Positions 35,880 to 50,720 of a stretch of 64,000 bases of DNA are shown here, piece by piece. The stretch lies in assembly GCA_028023455.1 (NCBI GenBank), contig JAQFVV010006475.1:1178001-1242000 (forward strand), written 5' to 3'. The DNA is from Epiperipatus broadwayi. Its lineage: Eukaryota; Onychophora; Udeonychophora; Euonychophora; Peripatidae. A program made the position numbers and the translations under genes. Position 1 is the stretch's first letter. Every line of letters starts with the position of its first letter. A model generated the notes under the pieces. The model did not search any database. It was not told the origin of the DNA and was given only the letters and a program-made list of their open reading frames with translations.

Positions 35880-38590
35880 GTTAAAATTTAGGCCAAGTGA
35901 GAAAGAATATTTCAAAAGAATGTTTGATAGATTTGAATAAACGATAAAGATTATTTTTAAAAAATGTAATAATATTAAATATTAAATAAGTTATTATTTT
36001 ATTTTTAATAGTGTGTTAGTAAATATGTAAATAAGCTAGAAGGTTTGATTGTTTAAATGTACCAATCAGATAAGGAGTTTCTGCTAGTATAAAAGCTGGA
36101 TTCAATTGTTGAAGGGGGCTCTCTGTGTAATTAAATTTCTAAGTTAATCGTGCTATTGAGAAAATAGCCAAGTAAATTTATAAACGCTCTTAAAATCAGT
36201 TTTAAAATCATAAGAGTGTTATTGTATATAATTTTATAATTTTTAAATGATAAATATGCAGTAGAAACTTAATAATTCCCTATTGGTCTTCTCAATATCG
36301 GATAATCATGGAAACATCACGTATCGGAGAAATATATCAGAAACTTTATGCTAGAGAAATAATAGACGCTGGATTAGTACATAAAACTACGAGATGGAGA
36401 AAAGTAGTATTTTGGACTATAAATAGTTTTAAAAGTTTAAATTACTATTGTCTATTATAAATAGATATTTAAAAGAAATATGAATACTTCTATAGAAAGA
36501 AAGTATTTTTGCAGATTTTAAAAGATTAAAATGTATATCTTAAGTAAAGATATAAAAAGTAGTAATTTTAATAAATACTTGCCTTGTTAGGTCTTTGTGC
36601 TTAAAAGACTAAATATTGACGATTTGAAAAGGCAAATAGATTATAAAGATGATTATTTAAAATCGTAATATAATAAAATTATTATATTAAAGTAATCTAA
36701 AACGCTGGACATTATAGATGGAAAAATAAATTCTTACCTAGATATATTGTTTTTGAAAAATGCGCAAGTAATACGTGGACGTCCAGGCCAAACCAAATTA
36801 GGCCAAGTTAAGTTAATGGAAGTAATTAAATGAGAATAATTCAACAATTATAAATTAATTTAGAAATATTAACTTTTGAACAATATTTTATGAAGAACTG
36901 GATCCAGAAAGAAAATTTATAAACTATTTTTTTAATTTTATTTTGTTTTTCTTGTGGGAACTTAGTTTTATTTTAAAAAAGAACGTTATCATTTTTTTAT
37001 AAACTTTCAAGAAACACGTGATACAACGGAACAGGAAATAGTGTTTTTATTGACTTTATACGTAGGATATTTGTTAAAACTTTTATGGTAGAACAGAAGA
37101 CGTCGTTGGAAATATGTAATATAAACTTTTATTTTATTTATTTAACATAAAATTTAAAATATTATTAAACTATTAAAAGTAGGTTAAGTACATTTATTAA
37201 ATAATAACTTAAAAATAATATAATAATTAATTACATAAATTTATTTTATAATTAATATAACACGGAATATTCTAATGAATGTTTATGAGTATAAATGTGA
37301 ATGATTTTTATTTTATGAAGCTGCAAATTCCGAAGAATGCTGGGTAGCAGATTGGACATTATTATTATTATGGTAAAAATATTGTATAATGATTTTTAAT
37401 GAATTTAATATGTTTTTCTTTAGATCAACTGAATATTATGTTGTTGTAGAATGAATGGATAGATATTTTATGAAAACACATACATTATATTGGCAACGAA
37501 TTTTATTAAAATATGCATAAGTTTTAATCTATAATATCAACATGATACAACATTACGTAAGAAGCTTAGAAATAATTATATGATTCTTTCATAAATAAAT
37601 TTTGATATTTTATTATGTTATAGTATTAGAATTATATTTATTCTTTATTTAGGTAATTATTTTATTATTTACAAGATAAGAATAGATTTGAAAAGACTCT
37701 ATTTTTTGTATTTTGTTTTATTAAATAAATTAAGTTACGTTATGGGTAAAAGCTTATATTTGGATTGAAGTTTATTAAGTATAGACGATGTAGTATAGGT
37801 AATTTGGATGATGAATATTTTATTTAAAGTTGATGTTTGTTTTCCGGAAATTTTAGATAAAGTTTAGAATATGTTTTATAGATAGAAATTATTAGAAAGG
37901 ATTAAAATAACACATAAAGTAAAGTAATGATTTTTACACAGAAAAGAATCATAGAATTTATCTAAGGTAATGCTTTATGAATTTAGAATTGATAAATGAT
38001 TTAAATAATAATATTTGAACAATAGAGATATATAATGCATATTTGATAAAACATATAACAGGAATTACATTAAGTAAAGTATAATTACAGTCAATTATTT
38101 GTTATACACTATAAAGATACATTAATTTATATAAAGCATTAAGCAATGCTAACAATAAAGTGAATACATGATAATACATTATAAATGGTAATACTTAATT
38201 AATGTAGCTATTTAATTAGTAGAGTTTCATTGTTTACACATGCTACATAAATAGTCTTGACATATATTGTTATTTGTAGTAATTAAAGTACACTACTATT
38301 TATTTTAAGAAAAATCTAAGTTTTGAAAACATACTATAATATTATTGGTATAGCATTTGAAGGAATGTAAAATTGCTTATTAAGTACATGAGTTAATAAT
38401 AGTGTAAGCCTCTTATATTTGTATTTTCCTATTTTATTTTTTATTTATTTTTCTAAATTCTAAAACTGTAAATAGTGTAAATAAATTCTTATTTGAAGTT
38501 ATTGTAAATAAATTTGTTAATTTGTTTTAAAAGTGTGTCGAGTTTCATTATTTTTCACCACAGCATTTTGACATCAGATGATTTGAAATA
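35880..38590. other. Unclassified segment with LTR-like features
   Basis: Near 36085-36130 there is a CTAGTATAAAAGCTGG box with a downstream GGGGGCTCTCTGTG, resembling an LTR promoter. A small hairpin lies at 36181-36223. Near 37446-37500 GTAGAATGAATGGATAGAT resembles 2127-2150 of the gypsy leader, followed by TTGGCAACGA. At 38470-38590 there is an AATAAA-rich part ending TTTTTCACCACA. These could be pieces of one or more LTR elements, but no paired LTR or coding domain is visible. Confidence 0.25.
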
Positions 38591-41324
38591 AACATAATAT
38601 TTGCACAAAATAAATTTGTTATTATTACTTAGAATTGAATACCATATTTGCTTAACATTATTTTATAAGAATTGATTGACATGAACATAAATATTACAAT
38701 GGTCATAAGATGATTATAATGCACATTATAAGAATACAATATTATTTACTGCCACAGATTATTAAGTATAAGATTTTGATCTATTTTAAAATGAAGATAC
38801 CATATGAAATAAAAGATATACATGTGATTGTTTATTCATTTAATGATTGATTATATAATAGAAATAGATGAGATTAAATTACACTCTAAGATTGGTCTTA
38901 TTTATTATTATTATTAAAATAAGTTAGGTGTATTTAAGTTTGATATAAAATCCCACATCATACTTATTTACATGAGTTATTATTATTTTAAAACTGAGAA
39001 GAACCTGAGATTATTTAATTATGTTTTAAGTTAAAAGTTAGGAATTATTTTAGTATTATTAAAGATAATTTATTTCATTTAAAAGTCATAAGAATGCTAT
39101 AGATGTAGTGGTAGGATGATAAGGTAGTGGTAGTATTCTTATGCCATTGAGATGGTATCTTGGAAGATATTAACTCAGTGTAAATCTGCTTATTACTTTG
39201 TAACTTTACTTCACAGTCTCATAATTTTATTAAATACTTATTTAATTAATATAATCTGGAACTATATTGATTTGGATAATTGATAATAAATTTAATTAAG
39301 ATGTGATAATATAAAAAGTATATTAAAAATAGATATGCAAATTTTAATTAAGCATAATAATGTAACTGAGCTAGTTGTATTTAAAACTATTTTATATATC
39401 AAGAAGTAAGGGTACAATATATATATATATTATAATGGTGTATGTGAACTAAACATGTTAGGAAGAACATATACATTGGTTATTCATCTTATGTAATAGA
39501 ATGCATGAATGATAAAATATATAATTTGTAAATCAGAGCTTATTTATTTTTGCTAATCTGCAATTATTTCCACTATATGAGTGGCATGCATATCAGGATA
39601 TTTACTCATCATAATCATTACATATCTTTCTACTCCCAATACATTAGCTTTTTAGCAAGCACAACAAAAATAGAAATCATGAGACAAATTTTTGTTTGTT
39701 ATATTAGTAATAATGAAAAGAGTACATGATAAATTATAATATAACCTGCCAGAACAACTGGTACTCCATAAATATTTATCAAACCTAAAATAAAATAAGT
39801 GAATGAGAATGAGAACCATCATATAAATAACAATGATATAACTTTATATAATATATTGTACCCATGGAACCATGGAGATAAGCAAGTATCAACATGTAAA
39901 TTATAAATTGTGGTGAATCAAGGAATCAGGCTAAGCTCAGAGTTCTTTGCTACTGCAATTTATGCTAACAATAAAGAGAGCTACAATAATGATAATAATA
40001 TTCATTAAACATTATAAAATATAACTAAATAAAATTTTAAGAGGAGGAGAAACCTCAATTCATTCTTTTAAAACTTTTAAAGCTCCCAATATTGATAAAC
40101 ACACATAACAAAATAGCAAGGATACAATAATTTCTTTACTTATAATAAAATTTCTTTCATTATTCCTCCAGTATAGTCTTACACCTCAATTCCCTCTTTA
40201 TCATCTTATTACCATGATCAGATCCATATTTTAATGTTTAATTTTCTCAATATTTTGCTTTATGGACATGTTGTTAATAAATGAATGATATCCTAGTGAT
40301 AATTATGAGAAGACATACACTCACTCTACAAGCTAATGTCTACTTATTATATAATAATAATAATGGAAAACTTTTATAAAATATTTTAATTAAAACAAAA
40401 ATGTATAAAACTCTAAATTTGGAATAATACAATCATCTTCTAGGATAGCATTCAAATACCAAAATGGAAAAGGATTTTATGGCTACTCAAAATATTCATC
40501 AACAACATAAATAAATTTTATTAAATTAAAACAGACAATGATTGACTATAAAAGCAGTCTTATTTAAATAAATTGCAGTTTTAAATTGCAATGATCAATA
40601 GAATAAAATGACTAATATTTTATTTCAAATGCATTCTTTGTATCTGCAAAATCATCATCACTAAATAGTTGAATATTTCAATTTATGCAATTGTACTTTG
40701 AATAAACAGCATAAAAATATTTGTATTATAAATTACAGAATGTTTAGATTCCTGTATATTGATTGGTGAATACCAAGACATTATAGAGACACTCCACAAG
40801 ACTTAATAACAAAAATAACATTTATTTTACAATAAACAAATTTTTATAAACATTATGGGAAGGGTGTTATAAAATTTCAAAACACTGTTACAATAATCCA
40901 ATGCTGTTGTTTACAGGAGAATACTTTACAATTTAAACGTATTTAAAATTAATAAATTAAATGGATAAATTAAATATCCATGACCTATGATCGTCTTAAG
41001 TGAACAAGTACATTTGATAAGTAAGAGATTATTATAAGAAATTTTATCCTTCAAATTAAATAGTTATTATCACTAAAATATTTTGTGTCTTTAAAGTGAT
41101 ATTAAATTATAAACAAATATATGGCACAAGCTTTATATTTTTCTACATAAAATATATGTCCTAAACAATTCTATAATCTATAGTTTTCACTAATTTATAT
41201 ATTAGTTATCAATTCTATTGTCTTTAATTTCTGGACTTGTATTAAATCTTTAAATTGTTCTCTGAGGTTACACATAGACACTCTATGCTCTTGTCCCAAC
41301 AATGAGTAAACTTAAATGATATTT

Positions 41325-42130
41325 GAATCTTACCAATCCAGTGATGACTTGTTTCTGGATAATGATGATGATGCATATTGTTTATTTAGGTTAAAGAATA
41401 TAAATTTATAATTTTGAATAACTCATCATTGTTTTTATCTCATGTAGTGCTTGCAAAGCACAGGAAAACAGATTTACACATCGAAACTCTCAACATACAT
41501 TTGGGGAATTAAAAATGCTCCTGAAGAAAGGATGATACACTTCAAAATAACAAGCCTATCAATTAGCAATATACTAAAATATACACTACACTATACAGGG
41601 AGGTAAATACAAAATAAAGAAGATGCTTCTAAGGAAAAGCTAAATAAAGTAATGAACCTAGTGATGGCATGAACCCAAAATATGCACCTACTTTCTGAGG
41701 GCAAGAAAATATGTTAAGACTCTTGTCTTTAGACATATATAATAAATGGAGATGACCCACCACAAGTACAATTATAAAACATAAGGAAAATATCAATAAT
41801 ACTGGAGAGAGTGACCCTCTATCTTCTTATGAAATATCTAAATTATTCCATTAGCAACAATGAGAGAGCCAAGATCCATTCCAAATCATCAAGATGGAAA
41901 TAAAATTTGGATATCTTGGAAATGTACAATGGTTAGATAACATATATCACATATACAAGAGAGAAATTAATTCTAATCTCAATAAATGTAATACTAAATT
42001 GATGCATAAAACTGATAAAGTAATAATATAGTTATCAAATATGACTGAATAAATATAGCCTTAAGCAATTAAATGGACAAGAAATATACATCATCTTTCA
42101 TAAACATATAAGCATTCATTATAAAGTATA
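41325..42130 (+). repeat. Dispersed repeat family, copy B
   Basis: It begins with CTTACCAATCCAGTGATG, as does 14715-15560, and shares ATGGCATGAAC, GCACCTAC, TGAGGGCAA and AAGAAATATACATCATCTTT in the same order. No open frame or termini are evident. Confidence 0.6.
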
Positions 42131-42250
42131 CTTCTCGTAATAAAGGACAAAATAATATTTTTTAAAATAGCTTAATATTAAATCATTATATAGTATATAG
42201 TATCATTAATAATAAGTGAACCTCTGTTGGGCACACTAAATCATAACATA

Positions 42251-42350
42251 TAAAATATTAAAATAGCATATAACAATAATAAGTTATAAATACATGACTT
42301 AAAATATTTAAAATAGCATATAACAATAATAAGTTATAAATGCATGACTT
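42251..42350. repeat. 50-bp tandem duplication
   Basis: Two copies of a unit with AAATAGCATATAACAATAAT and AAGTTATAAATRCATGACTT start at 42251 and 42301, exactly 50 bp apart and nearly identical. This looks like a recent local duplication. Confidence 0.85.
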
Positions 42351-45300
42351 TAACCTAAAGCACAAAAGTTTATCAAGACCTTTTTTTATATTAAAAAATA
42401 TAAATAAATATTAAAGTTCTTAATCTTGTACAGCTCATGGTTTGATAGTAAATAAATTTAACAAGTATGTCTCTCCAAATGCTGGCAATATAATTTAAAA
42501 GAGTGCATATGCATTGATAGTTTTCTCTTTTTTGTAAAGACTTCTTTCATGCACACACAAATAAATAAATGAATGGCCATTATTTCATGAATCATCAAAC
42601 ATATAATTAACAGGACAGTTTTCAACACTTTTTACTGTATTACTCTGGTTTTCCATTTTTATCTAAGGCAGGTAATTCAATACAGCAGTTTGTTCATAAA
42701 CATTTCCAAATTATGCAGACTTTCTAAATAAAATATCTAATATAGTAGTTTGCCACACATACCTTTTTTTATAATTACGCAAGCTTTCTAAATAAACATT
42801 TAAATATAATGTGGTTTAGTCAAAATATTTTTGTATAGCAGGTTTGGTCATAAACTTACTAAATTTAAGCAAGTTCAAAATGAATATTTAAAAATAGTAG
42901 TTTTCAAAAAAAAGACTACTAATTATTCAGCACTTACTAGAATACATGATTCTATAATAATAATCTTTATCAACATTAGTAGCATTTAGTCCATAAATGT
43001 AATTTACTAATACTATAAACATAGCATTTCATAAGACAAAAGTTTAAATATTTTTCATTTTTGAATCAACTTCTTGAGAGCATAAATTAATTTATCAAGT
43101 GTTTTTTTAGTCAAAATGATAAATAACTAATTAATTATTGACAGTAATAAAATGTCATTAGTGTCCAAAACAAATGTTGTTTTTTCTCCTGAATAATTAA
43201 TTCCTTTAAGTAAATTTATCCAAGACAACTCATTTAATAGATAGCAAAACATTTTAAAAGTTACTGATGATTATTATTATCTTAATGAGTTATAAAATTA
43301 ATACTAAAACTATTATAGTTAACATTGAGGTAAACTTCCAGTAAATTTATTCTAAAATAATAAATTTAAATAGTTTGTGAAAAATGTAGGACTTAAGTAA
43401 ATAATAGTTCTTAACTGAAATAGAATAAATTAATACCTGCAATTTGTTAGTTTTGTAGAATAATGCTTTATGCATCAGTAGACAATTGCTTAACACTTTG
43501 CTTTCCAAATTTTTTATTCTGTATCTGATTTAAGTATTCGATTAACTTTGGATGAGACCTAGTACCTGATAGAGTTTTTTATGTACTAATTTTACTTGGG
43601 ATGGAAAAAATAAAATAAACTTATTTACAAAAATTATACTTTTATTTTTACTTTAATTATTAAAATTTTAAACTTCTATTAGTTCTTATGAAGATGAGAG
43701 ATAAAAAAATCATTCTCCTGAATAATTGGCATGTGTGTGCACATCTTTTATAAGCTTGCTAATGTCAATCATTTTGATTAACAGGGAAACCTTTTCTCAT
43801 ACGTTTTCAACCTTTAAATTAACAGTTAATTAGTATCTATGGTCTGAATCTAAAAATAGTAGCAATTTAAATATTTGCTAGACAAACACATGATAGTCTA
43901 GGAATGTTAATTATCGAAATACAAATTAATTAAGAAATTATATTGATAAAATAGAATAAAAAAATTATCACATAATTATTTTATTAACTCCTTTAAACTC
44001 TTAAATTATATTAATGAATAAATTTAGAGGTTCATCAAAATTTTATTTAATTTTTAACTAAATAAGAATATTCCAGAATAATATTCAATATTATAAAATA
44101 AAGAAATATTCCCATTAAAATAAAAAATTAAAGTTATGAATGCATGCACATTCGCACACATCTAAAAATTATCCCAGATCTTTTAAAGTAACTAATTTAA
44201 CTTTTTTTTTAAATAGCACTAAACTAATTACCTATTTTTGAAATTAACTAATTTAGTTTAATCTCTAAACTCAATTTTAATAATACTACTTTAACAAATG
44301 AATTGAGTATTGTTAAGAATTAGTTTAAATAAAATACTTTATTATAATTATGACAACTACACATGAATTTTAACATTAAAATTAAATTTAATTAGTATTA
44401 TGGTTTAGTCAGTCACTAAACTAGATATACTAAATTGCATTAGAATAATCTGAACTTTTCTAATATTAATCTCTTAGTAGCTACACTATTGGATTTAAAT
44501 CATTAAAATCTATTTTAATCAGAAGTTCATGTCAGAAATACATTAAATAATTTGCTACTGAAATTTGCATATGCTTATTTAATTTTAATAAATGTGATTT
44601 ACAAAGATAGTTTAACTTAATGAAAATGTCCTCTTATAAAAAAATTTATTACTGTTAAATCCAAAATAAATGAAATATCAACTTTCTTGGCAAAACCAAA
44701 GCTTACTACATACATAAACAAAGTATAGAACTTTCCTTTAATCTGTAATTAGTATAAATGAGCAATAAAATCTAAAAAAAGTGATATATACAAGAATATG
44801 TGATAAGAAAGAATTAGCTTCCTCCTGATTAATAACATTTTGATACAGTGTCTTAAATGAAATAACAGTTTAATAAAAGAAGAGAGGAAGCTGTTTTTCA
44901 TGTCTCAAAATAATACGGTTATATTTAAATGTTTATGGCATAATCTTACTATTATAATAAACCATTTGATTAATGAAATATAGAATTATTATTGGAAATA
45001 GAAATGTTTGATAAAATAATATTTTAAAGAAATATGTGATAATTTAATTCCCTTTATTTAAATCAATGTAATATCTGGTAATTAATTAATATACTGACAG
45101 AAAAGATAGTTTTTTTTAGTATTTAGCTTTAATACTGCATTGTATGCTTTCAATAATGAATATATTCATTAATTATCAGATATTATTTTGACTCAGAAAA
45201 GAAGAAAATTAGTAATAGTTAAATCAATGTATTATACATGCATATATAAAAGGCCTTATTATAGAACCCAAAATTAATATTAAACAAAAATAATATTTAT

Positions 45301-45739
45301 ATGATTACAGAAGTATATTACAATTGTTTATATATATTGATTACATATTTTATTTTATTTATAGTTAAATGATGAATATCACAACATGACTATAATAGAC
45401 ATTAAACAACCTTGTAATTCTAAATAATATAGAATCTCTTAAATAATTAGTTTTACATTTTTCAATGTAAAGAGTTTTACCATGTTTCAAATGCATTGCA
45501 GGATCACTAAGAAATTTCATGTCAAGCATTATTAGAAGAGAGGTCAGTGCAACTGCTTTGCAAGCAAGCAGTTAGTTGCAGACGGTTGTTGCGGGTTTGC
45601 CTACCGCCAATGCTATGTCATAAGGGGAAAAAAAGAAATTTCATTAATGCAGTTCACTATGTTAATTTGTTCTTTGACTATCTTAGCCAAAAATATCATT
45701 AAAATTTCTCAATAGTTTTAATGAAACACAAAGAGAGTT

Positions 45740-47620
45740 AAATATTACTCCAAACTTTGCATTATAATTTTCTTTGTACAACATCCAAAACTCTACTATG
45801 AGAGTTATTGTCAGAGTTCCAAATAATACTGCTATAGTTTACAATTGGTATTACCAAAAACATAAAAAGATATTCATAAGTTTCTCTATTAAGGAATCTT
45901 GCTTCTTTAAAGATGACTTGAGCACAGTAATTTAGAATCTAACATTATACCTAAATCTTTACATTTATTTACTCTCAAAATATTATTTACTTTTAATATA
46001 TAATTAAATAGTGTGGGATTTATTTTCTTTGAAAAAGTAATCATTTTGATTTTATCCTCATTTATGTTCATGTAATTTTTAATATACCATAATTCAAATC
46101 TTTTAATACAATTTTGTAATAATTATAATTATTAGGCAATTTAATGTATTTATAAATCATAATATCCACAAAGCATGAAATGCAGCACTCAAATATTATA
46201 TAATTTAAGTCAAAAGCATATATATTGGACAGAAATAATCTCAAAACAGATCCCTGAGGAGTACCTGAATCATTAAAATAATCTGACCCACAATTCATAT
46301 ATTTCACAAAATGTAATCTTTTATGTAAAAAAAAATGCAAACCATTCTAACCATGGTTTAATTAATTTCATATAATCAAATGCCTTAAACAAATCAAAAA
46401 AAAAAATGTACCAACTTGATTTTGATTATCAATAGTATGTGTCACAATGTCAATAAAATACATCATGTTAGTAGTAATAGATCTGTCGTAAACCCACGTT
46501 GAAATTCTGGAAAAAATTTCTTCGGGTAAGTATAAATAGATTCATATAATATTGAAACTAGTCTATAATTTTCAAGTCTATCTTTATGACCATTCTTATA
46601 TATAGGAACTACTTTAATGATTTTCCACCTGTTGGGAAAAAGTGATTTTTGAATAGAAAAATTGAAAATGAAAAAAGTAAAGGAGCTAAAATATTCATGC
46701 AAACTTTATAAATAAATATAGGTATGCCATCAAAACCAACTGAAGATTTATTTTTTAGTCTAGAAAAAACTGACAACACTTGTTGAAGATTAAATTTTAC
46801 ACAAAATAGAAAATCAGAAATGGCAGTATAGCTAGAAAAATCTAATAAATAATTAGATGAAATATTGCTGCATGAAGAAGAAAAAATCTACAATTAGATA
46901 TTATCAAAGAATTAGTTATCACATCATCATTAACTTTGAATTAGGGATTCACAATTTGACTTTTTATTTTTATAATTTTCCAAAAAGTTTTTGGATCCCT
47001 ATGTACATTAGCTTCCATTCTTAGTAAGTAATTTTTAAAATCCATTCTTTGTCTAACTTTTGACAATTAATTTAAGATTAAAAAAACATTATATAATAAA
47101 GAATTTGTTGACTTAAAAAATTTATATTTATTTTTAGCCTTAACCATTTTTATAAGTTTATTTTCAAAGGAATAAATTTACATATCAAATTTTACAGCTA
47201 CTGTATCTGGATTCAAACAATTTTATATTTTATTCCAAGAAGTATTTGTTAATTCTAACTATAAACCAAAATAGCCTTCCTTTTATAGTTCCTAACTGTT
47301 GATGAAAAAAATTTTTTTCATTCAAAGCAACAGGAATATAGAATTCAAGGGGTGGATGATCTCGCACATTAATATCACTAAAAATAGATAATATAAGATC
47401 AAGAATTTTATTTAAACTATTAACACAATAAGTATTCTGAATCAGATTCTACAATTCATAAAGTTATTTAACCTCAAAAACTGATCACCTATATTTGAGG
47501 AAATATTTAAAAGGACAGTCAAAATCACCAATTAATAGAATATCATTATAATAATTTAAAAATAAAAATTCAATACTATTTAAAAGATTATCAAATTGAT
47601 CAGTGGATTTATTTCATGTT
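45740..47620 (-). pseudogene. Decayed Jockey-like LINE, 5'-truncated in the endonuclease
   Basis: On the - strand, from 47620 down, the recognisable pieces in order are: endonuclease DILLIGDFDCPF (near 47540) and RDHPPLEF (near 47355), DPKTFWKI (near 46985), a FPNRWKIIKVVPIYKNGHKD block (46580-46660), GTPQGSVL (near 46260), a KDLGIMLDSKLL-like stretch (near 45950) and PIVNYSSIIWNS (near 45825). Many stops and indels interrupt them. The order is that of the LINE at 25462-27630. The 5' end sits directly beside the 3' end of the next LINE. Confidence 0.85.
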
Positions 47621-47624
47621 AATG

Positions 47625-50600
47625 ACATTTATTTATTTATTTATATACCAATATACAATAAACTCCATGTGAATAAAAAATCATGCATGGAGTTAAAAAT
47701 ATAATAAAAAATTAATACAAATATATAAAACATAAAATAATAAGATTAACAATTAAAACAAAAGAAAAGAATAATTTAAATATAAACAGTTATCATCTGA
47801 TAATATAAAGATATTAATATATTTGTAAATTAATAAATTATATATACGGTCATCTTATCATGTTCCAGAATTCAACAAGATCACTTCTACCTTATTTTTA
47901 TTAATCATTTGAGTTAAAAGGATACTAATGTTATACTTTTGCCCACTTTACAATGGAAACAAAGCAAAATTACAATTGAAATATAGACAGGTATAATCAA
48001 ATATTCAATTTATCCCAATTATTAGCTGAAGTTAACCTTAAAATTAATTTTTTCTTGGATCTATTTAATGAAATTTTGTACATATTTTCAGGATAATATT
48101 GCATTAAAATATTGAAATATATCAGACCAATATAACGTATTTGATATCTAACTGTGGATTTTGTTATAATGTAGATAGTCAATCAAATCAATTTTAAACT
48201 TTCTAGTTTTAAATAATGACATAAAATATTGATTATAAATATTTTTTGACTGATAAAATTTGATATATAAAGTTTTATGATATTCCAATGATTTGTTTAA
48301 AATAATCCTTAAAGATAAGTTCTATAGAACTTTAAAGACCTTAAATGATATGAAGCTGTGCTTCTCCAAAGAGATATTCTATAAGTTAATTTAAGAGAAA
48401 ATTTTGCCTATAATATTATATAATACTCTTCAGTGGTTAAATGTTCCTAATTTCATAAAAAAGAAAAAAGTCTATTTTTTTTTTTGCAATTAAATTATGC
48501 GTTGTTCCTAACATATGAGGCTAGCAGTAATCCCGAATAAAATGTAGATTCAATTTTTATGAGTTTATTATTGACATGCTAACAGAAATATCTTGAAAAT
48601 TAGATTTTTTATAATTGTAAATAATATATTTTGATTTATTATAGTTGATATTTTAGTTATTATAGGAAAAATACTTAATTATATTTAAATCCTCATTTAT
48701 TAAAATTTAAAGTAGTCTGTAAATTGTAGCTGGTAATAAGAATGTAAAGAAAGATTTATTAAGAAATTAATGTAAATATTGAAAAATAATGGACTTAAAA
48801 CCAATCCTTATAATACATCAAATTTAATAAAAAAAATAGTCACTTAAGATACTAGTAATTTTGACAGTTTTCTTTGATATAAATAAAATGCCAGCTAATC
48901 ATTCATGCAGCCTCTAATACCCATATCATAAAATTTCTTAATAAGTTTTTCCTTTGAAATAAAATCAAAAACTTTATGTAACTCTAAATAAATACCTATT
49001 ATTTTATAACCATATATCAGCGAATCTGGTTTTAATAAAGCCAAAGTAATAGATTTAATTTATTCAGTCAAAATCCAAATTGGTTTATGGATAAAAAATT
49101 ATATTTAAAAATAAATTTAATAATTCTATTTTTAATACAAACTTCAAAAAATTTAGATCCAAAAGATAACAAAGATATAGGTCTAGTTATCTTTTTGCAT
49201 TTTATCATTATTTTTAAAGGTAGCTAAGTGAGTGACTTCTTCAGTAAATCTGGAAAAATACCACATTTGACTGATAAATTAAATACAAATTATAGTATAG
49301 GCAATAAGAGTAGACAAATTAATAACAATTACTATTACCAAAATGCCATCTAAACCCACATTTTTTTTATTTTTTATACCATTAATCACATTAAATAATA
49401 TTTCATTTAGCTGAATATCCTCAAAAACAATAGAATTTAAATTTGATTTATAAAAGTAGAAATGATTCATATTTGTAGTAACATTAATAAAAAAAATTAT
49501 TTACAGATAACTTTTCATGTACATGAACAATATCTCCATTTCATACAATTTATGAGATTTTATTCTCACAGTTTTTTAATAATTTATTTATTAATAACTG
49601 ATGTAAAATGTTTATTTTTACTTTTTAATTGATCAATTTGTTCAGAAGAATATATTTCTACTTTTCCATATAAATGGTCTGTTTAATTTCTTTATTCACT
49701 GATTTTATTTTTTGATATAATTTCATATTATGTGAAAACTTTAAATTGCTTATATAATTTATTTTTGTCATTTATTTTAGAAATTAATTTGTTAGTCATC
49801 CAAGAATTTCTTTTCATATGATTTTTCTTATAACAGCCAATAGTTATTGCCTTATTTATAGACAGTTAATAGTATTAATAAATATAAAAAATATAAATCG
49901 ATAAAATATCTCAGTTTATTGTAAGACAATATTAAAATTGGTTTTGTAACTTCAGAATGTTTCTCATATGATCAGTTATATTTCATTCTAGAATTATATG
50001 ATGTAATTTAAATTCATCCCATTTTCTTACAAATACATGGTCTAATAATGTGTATATAGAATCAGAGACATGAGTATGAGAAAATAAATTTGGTTAAATT
50101 CACAAAATGATATTATGTTTAGATAACTTTGATTATCTCTAAAAAATTCATTAAGAATATGAATGTTAATTACTATCATTAAAATAATATCCAATTTAGA
50201 TAGTAACTACTTCAACTCATGACTAAAAATATGAATTTTAGATTTGCATGACCTATAAAGTGCAACAATAGTAATTTTAAATTCTTTTTAGAAAAATATC
50301 AATAAGTAAGCATTCAGCAGAAATCAAAAAATGAGATTCAAAAACAATCTGATAAGATGACCAAAAATAATAATAACATTACGTAATTTATTATCTTCTC
50401 TATCATTTAAAATAGAATTAAATCCTTCAATAAATACATCTACTTCTCGTTATTCCTTGATCCAAACCTCTGGGAATAATAATGTCAAATGGCAAATCAA
50501 GTATTTGTAAATATACTAACAAAATATCAAAATTTTTCCTGAGACTTCAAATATTTATATGAAATATTCTAAAATTCTCATAATTGCAACAATTTTATTA

Positions 50601-50720
50601 TGCAAAAAAGATCTTAATGGAATATCATAATTTTGTCAAATAGAAGTGAAATTTTTCTCAGAATTAATTTTTACAGCCTTATCTCCTGTACTTTTCCTTA
50701 TTCAGATTTTTCCATCCTTT
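47625..50720 (-). pseudogene. Decayed, near-full-length Jockey-like LINE
   Basis: The 3' end (low coordinate) starts with (TTTA)n and a hairpin AACTCCATG..CATGGAGTT (about 47665-47700), followed by about 600 bp of 3' UTR. RT remnants include QGLVLSPLFFNIYIN (near 48800) and, at 49279-49470, LNEILFNVINGIKNKKNVGLDGI. Endonuclease remnants start near 50620, with FPEVWIKE in the position of the ETW motif and ILNDREDNK afterwards (near 50400). Stops are frequent throughout. It is the only copy here that seems to reach the start of the endonuclease. Confidence 0.75.

Noticed and set aside
45520-45610. G+C-richer patch with GCGGGTTTGCCTACCGCC resembling a tRNA arm
   Set aside because: The B-box consensus is not met on either strand and no second copy is seen.
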